Part shown: positions 26,138-36,600 of the stretch, one piece after another | How positions within the stretch are numbered: position 1 is the stretch's first letter | Layout: each line of letters opens with the position of its first letter | Source of the DNA: UKL13-2 sp036394575 | GTDB taxonomy: Bacteria; Pseudomonadota; Gammaproteobacteria; Burkholderiales; Usitatibacteraceae | Length of the DNA stretch: 64,000 nucleotides | Direction of reading: 5' to 3' | Assembly (NCBI GenBank): GCA_036394575.1 | Contig: DASWEY010000005.1 | Coordinates: 1-64,000, forward strand | Notes under the pieces: generated by a model | The model's database searches: none | Told to the model about the DNA's origin: nothing | What the model saw: the letters and a program-made list of their open reading frames with translations, nothing else | Translations under genes and position numbers: made by a program

Positions 26138-29092
26138 CTAGACGCAAACGCAGTTGCGCCCCTGGCGCTTGGCCTCATAGAGTCGCTCGTCGGCAGCGTC
26201 GAGCAGTTTGTCGTGATCCATGATGTCGGCCATTGCATTGTTGGCGGCGATGCCAAAGCTGATGGTGACCTTCAATTCCGGATGGATCGGCGTCCAGGCA
26301 TAATCCGCGACGCGCTGGCGCAGGCGTTCGCACAGCAGGTAGGCGTCCTCGATGGTGGTTTCCGGCAGCACGATCGCGAACTCCTCGCCGCCGTAGCGGG
26401 CCACCACATCGATCGCGCGGCAGCCCTCGAGCAGGATGCGGCTGACGATACGCAGCACATCGTCCCCCACCGCGTGCGAGCAGCGATCGTTCACCGCCTT
26501 GAAATGATCGAGATCGGCCAGCATCACGCATAGCGGGCGCTTGTTGCGCCAGGCGCGTTCGAATTCCAGCGCCAGCAGGCGATCGAGTTCGCGGCGGTTG
26601 GCCAATCCGGTCAGGCTGTCCTGCTTGGACAGCCTCTCGTAGGCTTCGGACTGTTCCTTCACCTGTACCAGCAGGCTCGCTTTCTCGTCATGGGCAGCCT
26701 CGAGTTTTTCCTTCTCCAGCTCCAGATCGCGGGTGCGTTCATCGACCAGCAGGCGCAGCGAGGTGGCCTGGCGGCTCAATTGCCGCATACGCGCCAGATA
26801 GGCCGATAACGCCAGCATCGCGATCAGCAGCCCCGACAGCAGTTGAAACCAGGTTTGCTGCCAGAAATGCGGGCGATAGGCGACGGCGATCGTGGCGCCC
26901 TCCTCATTCCACACCCCGTCACTGTTGCCGGCGATGACCTGAAAACGGTAGCTGCCGGGCTGCAGATTGGTGTACACCGCGCTGCGCTCGGCGCCAGCCT
27001 CGACCCAGGCCTGATCAAAACCGTACAGGCGGTAGCGATAGCGAATCTTGTCCGGATCGGCGTAATTGAGGCCGACATAGGCGAACTCGATCCGATGCTT
27101 GCCGGGCGTCATTTCGATGCCATTGGCCAGCGGCATCTGCTCGGTATCGACCTTGACGGCGGTGATATGCACCGGCGGCGGGCGCAAATTGGGCTGCCGG
27201 TTTTTGATCGCCTGCACCACCGCGACCCCGCGCGCCGTCGCAAACAGCAGGCGCCCGTCGCGGGTGCGCCAGGCGGCCGGCTCGGAAGTGCCGTTGCACT
27301 GCGCGGTCGCCATGCCGTCGGAGCGCCCATAGAGTATCGGCTCCACCGCCTTGCGAACCCCGCCCGCGACGTCGTTCAACTCGGCTTTGCTGAGCCGCAC
27401 CAGGCCCTGATTGGAGCACAGCCACAGATTGCCCTGCAGATCGTCGATGACATTGAAATAAGAGCGGCCGGGCACCCCCTGCGCCGCCTGGAACAGGTAG
27501 GTCTTGTCGCCGACCACCATCGCAAAGCCGCTGCCCAGGCTGACCAGAATATCGCCCTCGGCGTCTTCGCCGATCGACAGGGTGCGCGGCGTGCTGCCGA
27601 GCTGGGGATGGCGCTGCAAACGGCCGTCGGACGCCACCAGCGCGAGCCCGTCGCGCGTCGCCACCCAGATCGTCCCGGCGCGATCTTCATGCAGCGAAGT
27701 CACCTGGTCGCTAGGCAGGCCGTCGGCGACACGCAACAGCCTGGCCACCCCACCCCGGCGCCACTGGTACAGGCCGGTGTTGGTCCCCAGCCATACGCTG
27801 CCGTCGCGCGCTTCGACAATGGTGCGAACCGAGGCCACCCCGAGGCCGTGCGTGCCGCCGACGCGGTCGATGCGTTCGCCGCGCAGCCGATAAGGGCCGC
27901 CGGCATTGGTGCCGATCCACAAACTGCCGTCGCGGCTTTCGGCCAGCGACAGAATGGCGCCACTGTGCAGGCCGTCGCGACGCGCGAAATGCCGCACGCT
28001 TTTGCCGCTCATGCGATAGAGCCCGTCCGCCGTGCCCACCCAGACGTTGCCGCCATGGTCCTCCAGCACGGCGCGGGTGAATTCCTCGCCGATGCCGCGC
28101 CGCGCCCCCCAGGCGAGGATCGGGCCGTCGCGCAGGCGATCGATGCCGCGATCGGTGCCGATCCAGAGATTGCCCTCGCGGTCCTCGAGAAGATCGCGCA
28201 CAAAGTTGTTGCTGAGGCCGTTGGCGGAATTGTAGGTTTCGAAGACATTGTCGTGCATGCGCTGCAGGCCCTCGAAAGTGCCGACCCAGATATTGCCCGC
28301 GCGGTCCTCGTACACGCGCTGCAGGGTATCGCTGGCCAGCCCGTCGCGCGGCATGAAATGGCGCAACCCGGTGGCCGCCTTCAGATACAGCCCGTCGCCA
28401 TAGGTACCGATCCACAGGCGCCCGCGGCTGTCCTCGAGGATGCAGGAAACATAGGCAGCGTCGGCATTGCTGCCAAGCGGGCGCGGCTGTACCGCGCCAT
28501 CGCGCAGCATCACCAGGCCGGCAGCGGTGCCGACCCACACCTCGCCAGACTTGGTCGGCTTGATGGCATTGACCAGATCGTGCGGCAAACCATTGGCCGT
28601 GGTGAACAGCGTGGTCCGGTTGTCCGCCATCCTCGCCAGCCCGCCCCCGGCGGTGCCGATCCACAGTGCGCCGGTCGCATCCTCGGCAAGCACCGACACC
28701 ACGCCGCGCGGCAAGCCGCCGGCCGGATTTATCGTTCTAAATACGCCGCGCGAATACTGCACCAGACCGCCGTCGCGCAGGCCAAGGTAGAGGCTGCCGT
28801 CCTGCATCGCACGCAGGGCACTGATGCCGTTACCGACCAGCGGCGGGGTATTGGCCTCGTTGAACACCGTGAAGCGATGACCATCGAAGCGGGCCACGCC
28901 CTCGTGCGTCGCAAACCAGAGATAGCCATCGGCGGTCTGCGCCATGCCCTGGATGGCGCTTTGCGGCAAGCCGTCATCGACAGACCAGCTTTCGTGGATG
29001 AAGTCCACGATCGGCTTGGCAGTATCGAGGGCCGCCGCCGGCAGCGCAAACGCGGCCGACAGCACCCAAAAATAAACGCATCGAATCAGCAT
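26138..29092 (-). CDS. Two-component-regulator-propeller diguanylate cyclase
   Basis: From ATG 29092 the protein has 984 residues: a signal peptide (LIRCVYFWVLSAAFALPAAA), about 14 propeller repeats of the LWIGT.GGL type (about 30-640), a Y_Y_Y domain (about 660-720: RYRYRLYGFDQAWVEA, YTNLQPGSYRFQV), one membrane helix, a coiled coil and a GGDEF domain. The active site reads GGEEF and the RAID motif five residues before it is an intact inhibitory site. It should make cyclic-di-GMP in response to a periplasmic ligand, with product inhibition. An upstream start (29212) would hide the signal peptide. Confidence 0.92.
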   Translation of the reverse strand: MLIRCVYFWVLSAAFALPAAALDTAKPIVDFIHESWSVDDGLPQSAIQGMAQTADGYLWFATHEGVARFDGHRFTVFNEANTPPLVGNGISALRAMQDGSLYLGLRDGGLVQYSRGVFRTINPAGGLPRGVVSVLAEDATGALWIGTAGGGLARMADNRTTLFTTANGLPHDLVNAIKPTKSGEVWVGTAAGLVMLRDGAVQPRPLGSNADAAYVSCILEDSRGRLWIGTYGDGLYLKAATGLRHFMPRDGLASDTLQRVYEDRAGNIWVGTFEGLQRMHDNVFETYNSANGLSNNFVRDLLEDREGNLWIGTDRGIDRLRDGPILAWGARRGIGEEFTRAVLEDHGGNVWVGTADGLYRMSGKSVRHFARRDGLHSGAILSLAESRDGSLWIGTNAGGPYRLRGERIDRVGGTHGLGVASVRTIVEARDGSVWLGTNTGLYQWRRGGVARLLRVADGLPSDQVTSLHEDRAGTIWVATRDGLALVASDGRLQRHPQLGSTPRTLSIGEDAEGDILVSLGSGFAMVVGDKTYLFQAAQGVPGRSYFNVIDDLQGNLWLCSNQGLVRLSKAELNDVAGGVRKAVEPILYGRSDGMATAQCNGTSEPAAWRTRDGRLLFATARGVAVVQAIKNRQPNLRPPPVHITAVKVDTEQMPLANGIEMTPGKHRIEFAYVGLNYADPDKIRYRYRLYGFDQAWVEAGAERSAVYTNLQPGSYRFQVIAGNSDGVWNEEGATIAVAYRPHFWQQTWFQLLSGLLIAMLALSAYLARMRQLSRQATSLRLLVDERTRDLELEKEKLEAAHDEKASLLVQVKEQSEAYERLSKQDSLTGLANRRELDRLLALEFERAWRNKRPLCVMLADLDHFKAVNDRCSHAVGDDVLRIVSRILLEGCRAIDVVARYGGEEFAIVLPETTIEDAYLLCERLRQRVADYAWTPIHPELKVTISFGIAANNAMADIMDHDKLLDAADERLYEAKRQGRNCVCV

Positions 29093-29514
29093 TGACAGCG
29101 CGTGTACATAAAGTGGTGAAGCCCGGGCATCCGGGCACGCCGCATTATGCAGCAGGCGATGGCTGCTACAACAAGGCAATGCACATCCTTGGCAGATATC
29201 ACAAAATGACACAATTTGCCGGCCGCCGAGGGCCGGGCCGATCGATCAACCCGGCAAGGGCTCGCGTACTCGTGCAATCACCCAGCCGGGCGGCGTTTGC
29301 GGCAGATCGTCAATACCTGACAGGCAAGTTGCACCTATCGGCTTGCGGAAATGGGTTCGGCGCCTTGACGATTGTTCACAAAACATCGCCAAAACTGTTA
29401 AGCGCGCCATAGAAATGGGGGCCGGCTCCACCCAGAATGAATTCACAGCAAGCGCAGCCATGCAATGCCGCCGCGCCACCGATCCAACACCATGCTTCCT
29501 GAAGGAGGTCCGTC
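29093..29514. other. Intergenic region upstream of small exported protein
   Basis: This 422-base gap holds no convincing gene. It contains the motif at 29371-29402, which recurs 2.5 kb downstream ahead of the paralogous gene, and a strong Shine-Dalgarno AAGGAGGT just before 29515. The rest is unremarkable. Confidence 0.5.
29371..29402 (+). promoter_or_regulatory. Shared upstream motif, copy 1
   Basis: The segment starts ATTGTTCACAAA and ends AAACTGTTAA, and matches the segment at 31888-31919 in both arms and spacing. Each copy lies about 145-155 bases before one of two paralogous genes. It could be an operator for a common regulator; no known binding family was recognised. Confidence 0.45.
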
Positions 29515-29919
29515 ATGCAAACCGGAAATTCGAGCAGCAACCGCGATATCGTTGCGGGCAGTAAATGGACGCCGGAAAAGCGCCGTCAGCTGTTTGCCGG
29601 CTTGTGCCTTGCATTGCTGACCGGGGCGGCGATCGGCACCGTCGACACTGCCAGCCGCGCCCCGGGGGCTACGTTTTCGAGCATCGAAGGCAATATCATT
29701 GTCGCCTTCGATGTTCCATCCGCCGTTGGCACAGGCAATCGCTTCAGCGTTGACTGCAACGCCGTCATTGGCGACGTCCGGGCGCATGGCGAAGCCGCCT
29801 CCTCGCCCGTGGTCGTCGGCGGCCTGATTGCCGGCGATACCTACGACTGCCATGCACGCCCGGCAGCCGATACCCCGGTGTCGGACACCGCGCGCGTTCT
29901 GGTCATGGGCCAGGACTAA
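29515..29919 (+). CDS. Small membrane-anchored or exported protein of unknown family (paralogue 1)
   Basis: The 134-residue protein has a hydrophilic N-terminus, one hydrophobic segment (about 26-43) and a small C-terminal domain with two cysteines (VDCNAV, YDCHAR) that could form a disulfide in the periplasm. The domain ends VLVMGQD. A paralogue at 32042 shares EGNIIVAFDVP-like text, the cysteine pattern and the GQD terminus. A strong ribosome site supports translation. The beta-rich look (VVVGGLIAGDTYDC) suggests an immunoglobulin or fibronectin-like fold, which is inference. I do not recognise the family. Confidence 0.7.
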   Translation: MQTGNSSSNRDIVAGSKWTPEKRRQLFAGLCLALLTGAAIGTVDTASRAPGATFSSIEGNIIVAFDVPSAVGTGNRFSVDCNAVIGDVRAHGEAASSPVVVGGLIAGDTYDCHARPAADTPVSDTARVLVMGQD

Positions 29920-30034
29920 CGCCAGCCCCGGGCAGGTGCAGGACGCTCGGCTCGGGCTCGAGCGAACTTGAGTAATACCGCTGGGCGAGCTAAGCTTAGA
30001 GACTTTTCGCAAGCACCAGGTTTATGAAACTTTG

Positions 30035-31165
30035 ATGAGCTATCTGCCACGGAAATTTGCAATCATGGCGGCAGCCTGCGCCGTCCTGTCGGGAACTTGT
30101 GCGCCAGCCGGCGCCGAAGGCATTCATATCGGCCAGACGGTAGGCTTCACCGGTCCGCAGGCCGGCGGCGTGAAGGAACTCACCGACGGCGCCAAACTGT
30201 GGATCAACGCGGTCAACGCCAGGGGCGGGATCAATGGCCAGAAAATCATCCTCGATTCGATCGACGATGGTTTCGATCCGAAGCGCGCGGCTGAAAACGC
30301 CGGCAAATTGATCGATTCCGGCGTGGTCGCCCTGTTTCTGTCGCGCGGCACGCCGCAGTCCGAAGCCATCATTCCGCTGGCCGAAAAGGCCGGCATTGCC
30401 TTGGTTGCGCCCTCCACCGGCGCGCAGGTGATGCATGAACCGCTGCGGCGCGTGGTGTTCAACGTGCGCAGCAAATACCAGACCGAGGCCGAGCGCGCCG
30501 TCACGCATTTCACCACGGTGGCGATGAACCGCATCGGCGTGGTGTACGTGGACAGCAGCTTCGGCAAGGATGCGCTCGCCGGCGCGGAGCGCGGCCTCAG
30601 GAATGCCAATCTCAAACCGGAGTGGGTGCTCAAATTTGACGGCCTCAAGCCGGACTTTGCGCCGGTGATCGACGCCATCCTCAAGTCCAAGGTGCAGGCC
30701 GTGATGGTGTTCGGCACCGGCGCCCAGCCCGCCGAGTTGATCAATTCGGCAAGGGCCGCAGGCGCCATGGCGCAATTCGCCACCCTGTCCAACAATTCAT
30801 CGAGTTCTTTCGTGAAGCTGCTGGGCGCCAACGCGCGCGGCGTCATTGTCACCCAGGTGTTCCCGAATCCGCGCCGTAGCAGCCACGCCATCCTGCTCGA
30901 ATTGCAGAAACTGGCGAAAGACGCGGGGATCGAGCCCTCTTACGCCACGCTCGAGGGATTTGCCTCCGCCAAGGTGCTGGTTGAAGGCTTGCGCCGCGCC
31001 GCTGGCAAGGGCCCGGTCACGCGCGTCGGGCTTATCGAGGCGCTGGAGGGCATGAAGAATTTCGACCTGGGCGGCATGCAACTGGGCTACAGCCCGACGA
31101 ATCATTCCGGCCTGGATTACATCGAGATTTCGATCATCAATTCCAAGGGCGAATTCCTGCAGTAG
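30035..31165 (+). CDS. Periplasmic solute-binding protein, branched-chain amino acid type
   Basis: The 376-residue protein has a signal peptide (to about residue 30, ending PAGA) and the periplasmic-binding-protein type 1 fold: IGQTVGFTGPQAGGVKELTDGAKLWINAVNARGGINGQKI, IGVVYVDSSFGKDALAG, LDYIEISIINSKGEFLQ. Such proteins bind amino acids, amides or aromatic acids for ABC uptake, or serve as sensor inputs. No permease or ATPase genes are adjacent, so it is an orphan component whose ligand is unknown. I used ATG 30035; an upstream in-frame TTG is adjacent. Confidence 0.87.
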   Translation: MSYLPRKFAIMAAACAVLSGTCAPAGAEGIHIGQTVGFTGPQAGGVKELTDGAKLWINAVNARGGINGQKIILDSIDDGFDPKRAAENAGKLIDSGVVALFLSRGTPQSEAIIPLAEKAGIALVAPSTGAQVMHEPLRRVVFNVRSKYQTEAERAVTHFTTVAMNRIGVVYVDSSFGKDALAGAERGLRNANLKPEWVLKFDGLKPDFAPVIDAILKSKVQAVMVFGTGAQPAELINSARAAGAMAQFATLSNNSSSSFVKLLGANARGVIVTQVFPNPRRSSHAILLELQKLAKDAGIEPSYATLEGFASAKVLVEGLRRAAGKGPVTRVGLIEALEGMKNFDLGGMQLGYSPTNHSGLDYIEISIINSKGEFLQ

Positions 31166-31369
31166 CGGCTGCCGCCAACGCTGTTCTTGGCGCCGCGTTT
31201 AGCGGCGTTTTTGCGAGTGGCGCCCCGTTCCAGGGGCGATTCATTTGCCGCTGCCAGGTTGCACGGAGCCGGCGGCGTCTACCGACCGCAGAGGCGGGAT
31301 TGTTGAAGGAACGCGCGTGCACCGGCACGGTCAAATCGATACCACTTCAGCGTTGGAAGGAGGTGTCGC

Positions 31370-31732
31370 ATGCGTACCGAACATTGGCAGGATGTAGCCA
31401 GCCTGTTTTTGGGCGTATGGCTGGTGTTGTGCCCGCTGGTGCTGTTCGTTCAAGGTGCCGCGGCCTGGTTCACGGTCGTGCTGGGGATCAGCGTCATACT
31501 ATTCGCCATCGAGGGCCTGGTTATCCCCTCATATCTTGAGGAACTGGGGGAGATTGGCGTCGGCTTGGCGCTGATTGTCGTGCCTTGGGTACTGGGTTTC
31601 GAATCGCGTTCAGCAACGTTCAATAGCGCGATGGTCGGCGTGCTGGTGATCGTTTTCGCCGTCTGGGAAATGATGACGGACCGCGAACTCATCATATGGT
31701 GGCATGACCATTGGCATCACCATGCGGCCTAG
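31370..31732 (+). CDS. SPW-repeat membrane protein
   Basis: The 120-residue protein has four hydrophobic segments and the two-repeat pattern of the SPW family (ASLFLGVWLVLCPLVL and VGLALIVVPWVLGF). The C-terminus is histidine-rich (WWHDHWHHH), which could bind metal. A strong Shine-Dalgarno (AAGGAGG) precedes the ATG. SPW proteins are uncharacterised inner-membrane proteins. Confidence 0.82.
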   Translation: MRTEHWQDVASLFLGVWLVLCPLVLFVQGAAAWFTVVLGISVILFAIEGLVIPSYLEELGEIGVGLALIVVPWVLGFESRSATFNSAMVGVLVIVFAVWEMMTDRELIIWWHDHWHHHAA

Positions 31733-32041
31733 AGCAGGGACTGCTTAAAGACCGCAGGAAGTAGCGCCCATTTTGCCGCGCGCGCGGCCGATCCGGTTTT
31801 GTATCCCGCTCGGCTGACACCCGCCGACTGCCGGCCGGACGCCCGATCGTTTCCGCCGCAGCGGGGATCCTCGCCCCCGGCGTGACCATTGTTAACAAAC
31901 TGGCGCGGAAACTGTTAACGGCAACACAGAATCCCCTGGCGGAGACTCGCAGAATGCAATCACGCATTTGATTGCGGCAAACAGACCCACCCCCCGATTT
32001 TGCCAACCTGCCCTCACCAATCGACACCCCAGGAGACCATC
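31733..32041. other. Intergenic region with shared upstream motif, copy 2
   Basis: This 309-base gap has no gene. The motif at 31888-31919 (starts ATTGTTAACAAA, ends AAACTGTTAA) matches the one at 29371-29402 and lies 154 bases ahead of the second paralogue. A Shine-Dalgarno (AGGAGA) precedes 32042. Confidence 0.5.
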
Positions 32042-32458
32042 ATGCAAACCGCAACCGTCAATAGCAGCCCCGCAGCGTCAGCCCCGGCTTCCCTTTGGAA
32101 AAGCAGCAACGGACGCGCCGTCATTTATGGCGTATGCATTGCCCTGGCATGCGGCACGGCATTGGCAATCAGCGCCAAAAGCACTTCCCAGGTAGTGACC
32201 GCATTGACGGTTATCGGCATCGAAGGCAATGCGATCGTCGAATTCGACACGCCCGCACATTCCGCCATGAACCCGCATTACCGCGTCGATTGCAGCGCCG
32301 TTGGCAGCAATGCTGCCGGCGTCCAGGCCGAAGCCAGCTCTGCGCCGGTAGTGGTCGCCGGTCTGGAAGCCGGCCAGAAATACGATTGCCGCGCCAGCAT
32401 CACGGCAGATGCGGGCACCATCAAGTCGGTGCGTGTGCACGCCGTCGGCCAGGACTGA
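32042..32458 (+). CDS. Small membrane-anchored or exported protein of unknown family (paralogue 2)
   Basis: The 138-residue protein has one hydrophobic segment (about 21-38, IYGVCIALACGTALAI) and a C-terminal domain sharing IEGNAIVEFDTPA, VDCSAV, SSAPVVVAGLEAG, KYDCRA and GQD with the protein at 29515. Two conserved cysteines are again present. I used ATG 32042, supported by AGGAGA; upstream in-frame codons are unlikely. The two copies and their shared upstream motif suggest a duplicated, co-regulated pair. Function unknown. Confidence 0.7.
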   Translation: MQTATVNSSPAASAPASLWKSSNGRAVIYGVCIALACGTALAISAKSTSQVVTALTVIGIEGNAIVEFDTPAHSAMNPHYRVDCSAVGSNAAGVQAEASSAPVVVAGLEAGQKYDCRASITADAGTIKSVRVHAVGQD

Positions 32459-32516
32459 ACATCGCCGGTCCCGTGAATGGCCCGGGCAGCATGCGATCGC
32501 TCGCCGCCAGAAGCTA

Positions 32517-32534
32517 CTGAGTAGCAAATGCCCA
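32517..32534 (+). repeat. Island left terminal repeat
   Basis: CTGAGTAGCAAATGCCCA is identical to the direct copy at 44775-44792 and inverse to 44807-44824. It is 59 bases past the stop of the last non-island gene. The 200 bases that follow are AT-rich and hold the promoter region of the operon; TTGATAATATTATTCATATA at about 32588 is the most AT-rich part. Confidence 0.8.
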
Positions 32535-32735
32535 AACCATTGATACTCAATAAGTTGTGCAGAAAAATTAATCAACTCGCGCGCAATATTGATAATATTA
32601 TTCATATAATCAACTAATTGCGTTTGCACTTGCTCGGTCGGGATTGCATTAGAATGGGGTTTCGTTTGGGCTGACTGGCGGTATCCACCAGCCTAGAGGT
32701 TTACTTCTGGGGCAGGTCTCCAGTAGCATGGCGAA

Positions 32736-33674
32736 ATGATTCGCGGCCTACTAGCGTCCCCAAAATATCGCCCGCAGTTTTCGGGGCATGAAACGTTTCC
32801 GCTTCGTCAACTTTGGCTCAGAAAAGCCTACATCGCCGTATCTAAACACGGTGTGCACGCTCCGAAAGGCGTATTCGGCGACGACGATGCAATTGCTCGC
32901 TTTGGTGTGGGCAAAAACATGGTGTCTGCTATACGGCATTGGAGCCTTGCCTGCGATGTGATCGCGGAGGTGCCAAACGGATTTCAGGTTGGCCCGATCG
33001 GGACGCTTCTTTTTGGACCCCGCGGCCTTGATCCTTATCTTGAGCATCCCGCATCAGCGTGGCTGATACATTGGTATTTGGCCGGCGAAGGACGACGTAG
33101 TACGACGTGGTATTGGCTCTTTAATCATGTCGTCGGTCCGGTATTCGATCGCGATGACATTAGCAAGGGCATACGGGATTTTTGCGAACAGGCGAAGGTC
33201 AATCGCGCTGCCGCCGCAACGATTTCGCGAGACGTCGAGGTTTGCATGCGGAGCTACGCCCCGCGATCGAACAACGAGACCGCTGAAGATTTGGTCGAGC
33301 CGGTGCTTGCAGAGTTAGGCTTGATATCGCATCTTAAAGGGAACGAATACACATTTCGAATCGGGCCCAAGCGAAATCTTCCCGATGGAGTGCTGCTCTT
33401 CGCGCTCTCGCGATATTGGAATGGCCTTGAGTCGGGCGCCAACACACTGAGTTTAGACATGCTCGCATTCGAACGCGGTGCACTAGGGCTCGTGTTTAAG
33501 ATGGACATTGATAGCCTTGCCGAGAGACTAATGAACATCGAACAATCTTCGCAAGGTGCCTACGGTTGGAGTGAGACTGCGGGTCTAAAACAGATAGTAC
33601 GGATTCAGCGGAACATCGATCCGTTTCAATTCCTCGGAGCGGCCTACGTCGCGCCTGTGAATCGGCGAAATTAG
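32736..33674 (+). CDS. sspB: Predicted SspB-like DNA nickase, DUF4007 family
   Basis: The 312-residue protein matches DUF4007: FSGHETFPLRQLWLRKAY near the N-terminus, GVGKNMVSAIRHWSLACDVI at about 55-75, a central YLEHPASAWLIHWYLAG and a C-terminal RIGPKRNLPDG. In the characterised Ssp system the DUF4007 protein SspB nicks DNA so that SspC/SspD can exchange a non-bridging oxygen for sulfur on one strand. It is the first gene of the operon and one base separates it from sspC. The family also occurs with Dnd-related loci, so the exact modification chemistry is inferred from the company it keeps. Confidence 0.75.
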   Translation: MIRGLLASPKYRPQFSGHETFPLRQLWLRKAYIAVSKHGVHAPKGVFGDDDAIARFGVGKNMVSAIRHWSLACDVIAEVPNGFQVGPIGTLLFGPRGLDPYLEHPASAWLIHWYLAGEGRRSTTWYWLFNHVVGPVFDRDDISKGIRDFCEQAKVNRAAAATISRDVEVCMRSYAPRSNNETAEDLVEPVLAELGLISHLKGNEYTFRIGPKRNLPDGVLLFALSRYWNGLESGANTLSLDMLAFERGALGLVFKMDIDSLAERLMNIEQSSQGAYGWSETAGLKQIVRIQRNIDPFQFLGAAYVAPVNRRN

Positions 33675-33675
33675 C

Positions 33676-36600
33676 ATGAGCAAGTACATCGACCATGTGC
33701 AACTTGCACCGCAATTCCAGCGTGCCATCCGTATAGACCTAGACTGGGGAAATGTAGGTGCGTTGAAAGGCTACCTTTGCCAAGGATCTGCGGCGCAAGC
33801 GGTTCGTACTATCGTCATGCATCTACTGGAAAGGCGTCAATCTGCATTTACCCTAACGGGACCCTATGGCGGTGGAAAGTCATCGCTGGCGCTCGTCTTG
33901 GCGAGCCTATTGGGTGGTGAAGTAGGCGTCCGGCGAGCCGCGAAGGAAGTACTCGGCGATGGTCTCGTGAATGACATTGCGAAACCGCTACGTGTGCCCA
34001 CAAATGGCTCTGCTGCAAAGCTCTGGCATGTTGTTTTGGTCGCCGGCCGCCGCGAAGATCCAATTACATCTATCGCAAAAGCGCTTGCATCCTCTGGCAT
34101 ACCGTACGTCACAAAACGTCTTGGCGAGCGACCGGACGCGACTCGAGTCTTAAAGGTCTTAAGCGATCTATCCGAGCAGCCTGAAGTAGCCGGGCTTTTT
34201 CTGGTGATAGACGAGCTAGGAAAAATGTTGGAACACGCTGCAAGCTTCGGTGGCGACATTCACTTTTTCCAAGAACTTGCAGAAATTGCTTCGCGCTCGC
34301 ACGGGCGTTTCTTGTTTCTTGGAATCCTGCACCAAGCGTTCGAAATGTATGGGGCGCGCCTAGGTCACGAGGCGAGAGTCGAATGGGGAAAGATACAGGG
34401 ACGCTTTGCTGATATTCCCTTAGTTGCTGGTGTTGACGAAGTCATTGAATTGACAGGCCGCGCAATTGCCTCCCAAAAGAAACATCCGAAGTCAAAAAAG
34501 CTTGCGCAACTCGTCGCGGATTGCATTACACAAAATAGACCCGCATCCGCAAAAGACCTCCCAGAGAAACTCGACGCATGTTGGCCGCTGCACCCAGTCA
34601 CAGCTGCACTGTTGGGGCCGGTTTCCAAGAGACGTTTTGGCCAAAACGAAAGAAGCACCTTCGCTTTTCTCGGCTCTGGCGAGCCAGAAGGCTTCTTGGA
34701 TTTCCTTAAGAACGTCGATGACGGTGCGCAGCTCACCTACGAGCCCGCTCGGTATTGGGACTACCTCTGTTCAAATCTCGAGCCGACCATCCTGGTCTCT
34801 CCCGATGGACATCGCTGGGCGCAGGCGTCAGAGGCGGTTTCGCGCTGCGAAGGCCGCGGAAGCTCTTTGCACGTACGGTTGATCAAATCGATCGCAATTA
34901 TCGACCTTTTTCGAAATGGCTCAGGCCTAAACGCGTCGCAAAATTTATTGCTTGCCTGCCTGGCGGATTCGACTGAGGCGGATGTTGACGCCGCGCTAAA
35001 AGACTTGTTGGAGTGGTCGGTTGTAATTTATCGTTCGCACTTAAAGGCGTACGGCGTATTCGAAGGAAGTGATTTCGATATCGCCGCCGCCGTTCAACGC
35101 CAGCTCAATGAGTCCCATGGGCTTGATGTTGTTCGGCTATCGACGCTTGTCGCCATGCAACCAATATTGCCTAAGCGGCACTACCATGAGTCGGGTGCCT
35201 TGCGTTGGTTCGAGTCACAGCTGGCAACGATAGAATCCTTGCCTGCGCTGGTGAAATCCTCGAACGCTGCCCCAGGTCTAGCCGGACGATTTGTACTTGT
35301 CATACCTAACGATCAACTCTCCGAAAAGACACGGCGAGCAAAATGCCGAGAAGCATCGAGCATCAGAGCCGATTTCCCTTTGGCCATTGGCCTCCCCTCC
35401 AACGCCGATACATTGCGCTCATTGGGTCGTGAGTTCGTCGCCTTAGAGTCTCTGAGTGTGCAGCATCCGGAACTAATGGGCGACAGTGTGGCGCGCAAGG
35501 AAGTGGTTGCGAGAACTGCAGCTGTCTCGGGAAAACTCGAAGAAGAATTACTTGTTGCCAGGAGCAATGCAGAGTGGTTCGTCAATGGCGAATCACTTCG
35601 AATCGGCGGGGCACACGATCTACACACCTTGGCATCTAATCTATGCGAAGCGCAGTTCGCTCAATGCCCTCCAATCTTTAGCGAACTTGTCAACAGAGAA
35701 AATATTTCTAGCAATGCGCAGGCAGCTGTAAATGCGTTGCTTGTGGCCTGTGTGACCAACGACCGCTATGCTGCCGCCGGCATCACAAACTACAGCGCAG
35801 AACGCGGTCTTTATGAAACGGTCTTTGCTGCTACGGGATTGCATCAATCGCTCGACGACGTTTTCGGCTTTCATAGGCCGCGCGCGGGAGATTTGAGTGC
35901 TGCATTCGAACCCGTTTGGGCAGCGGCAGACGCCTTGCTCGCCAATCACAAAGAGATAGTCAAACTGACAGATATCTACCGCGTGTGGAAGGCGGCGCCA
36001 TTCGGTTTGACAGGGGGCGTGATGCCGCTAATTGGTCTTGCCTACATTATGTCTAATCGTGCCAGCATGGCGATGTACCTTGACGATGTCTACCAGCCCG
36101 ACATCACAGACGTCTTTGCCCACGAAATTGCACGCGATCCGAAAATTGTCGCACTCCGCCGAGTTATCGGGACGGCCGAGCAGTCGAAACTGTTACGCGC
36201 ACTCTCAGAAACCTTGTTCGCGAGAACGAGAGAAACTGTAGCACCGGAACCCCTGGCACTCGGGCGTGCGCTTGTTAAGTTCTATTTGAATTTGCCTCCG
36301 TGGACCCGGCGGACACAAAAGCTTAGCGTTGGCGCCACAAAGCTCAAATCTACACTGCATGCAGCCGCGGACCCGCCGAAACTTGTTCTTGTTGATTTGC
36401 CCAGCCTAGCAGGCTCCGGCGAGCCGAAAAAGATTGCGAAATTTCTGGGCGAAACTCTGGATGAGCTGGGAAACGCTTATTCCAATGAACTTGAGCAGAC
36501 ACGCACTCAATTCCTCGGCGCCTTAGGTGTGGTAAAGGGGCGGGAAGCAACGCTGAAGCAGCGCGCGGCGGTCGTACAAGGCATCACGGGCGATCTCCGC

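Noticed and set aside
26900..28950. Periodic repeats of about 120-130 bases
   Set aside because: They encode propeller blades of the GGDEF protein, an ordinary domain repeat.
29092..29412. 106-codon plus-strand frame in the gap upstream of the first small exported protein
   Set aside because: It has no ribosome site, no domain, odd composition and overlaps the likely promoter region.
32535..32735. tRNA or attB-like gene at the island left end
   Set aside because: No tRNA fold or anticodon loop could be made; the sequence is AT-rich promoter-like DNA.
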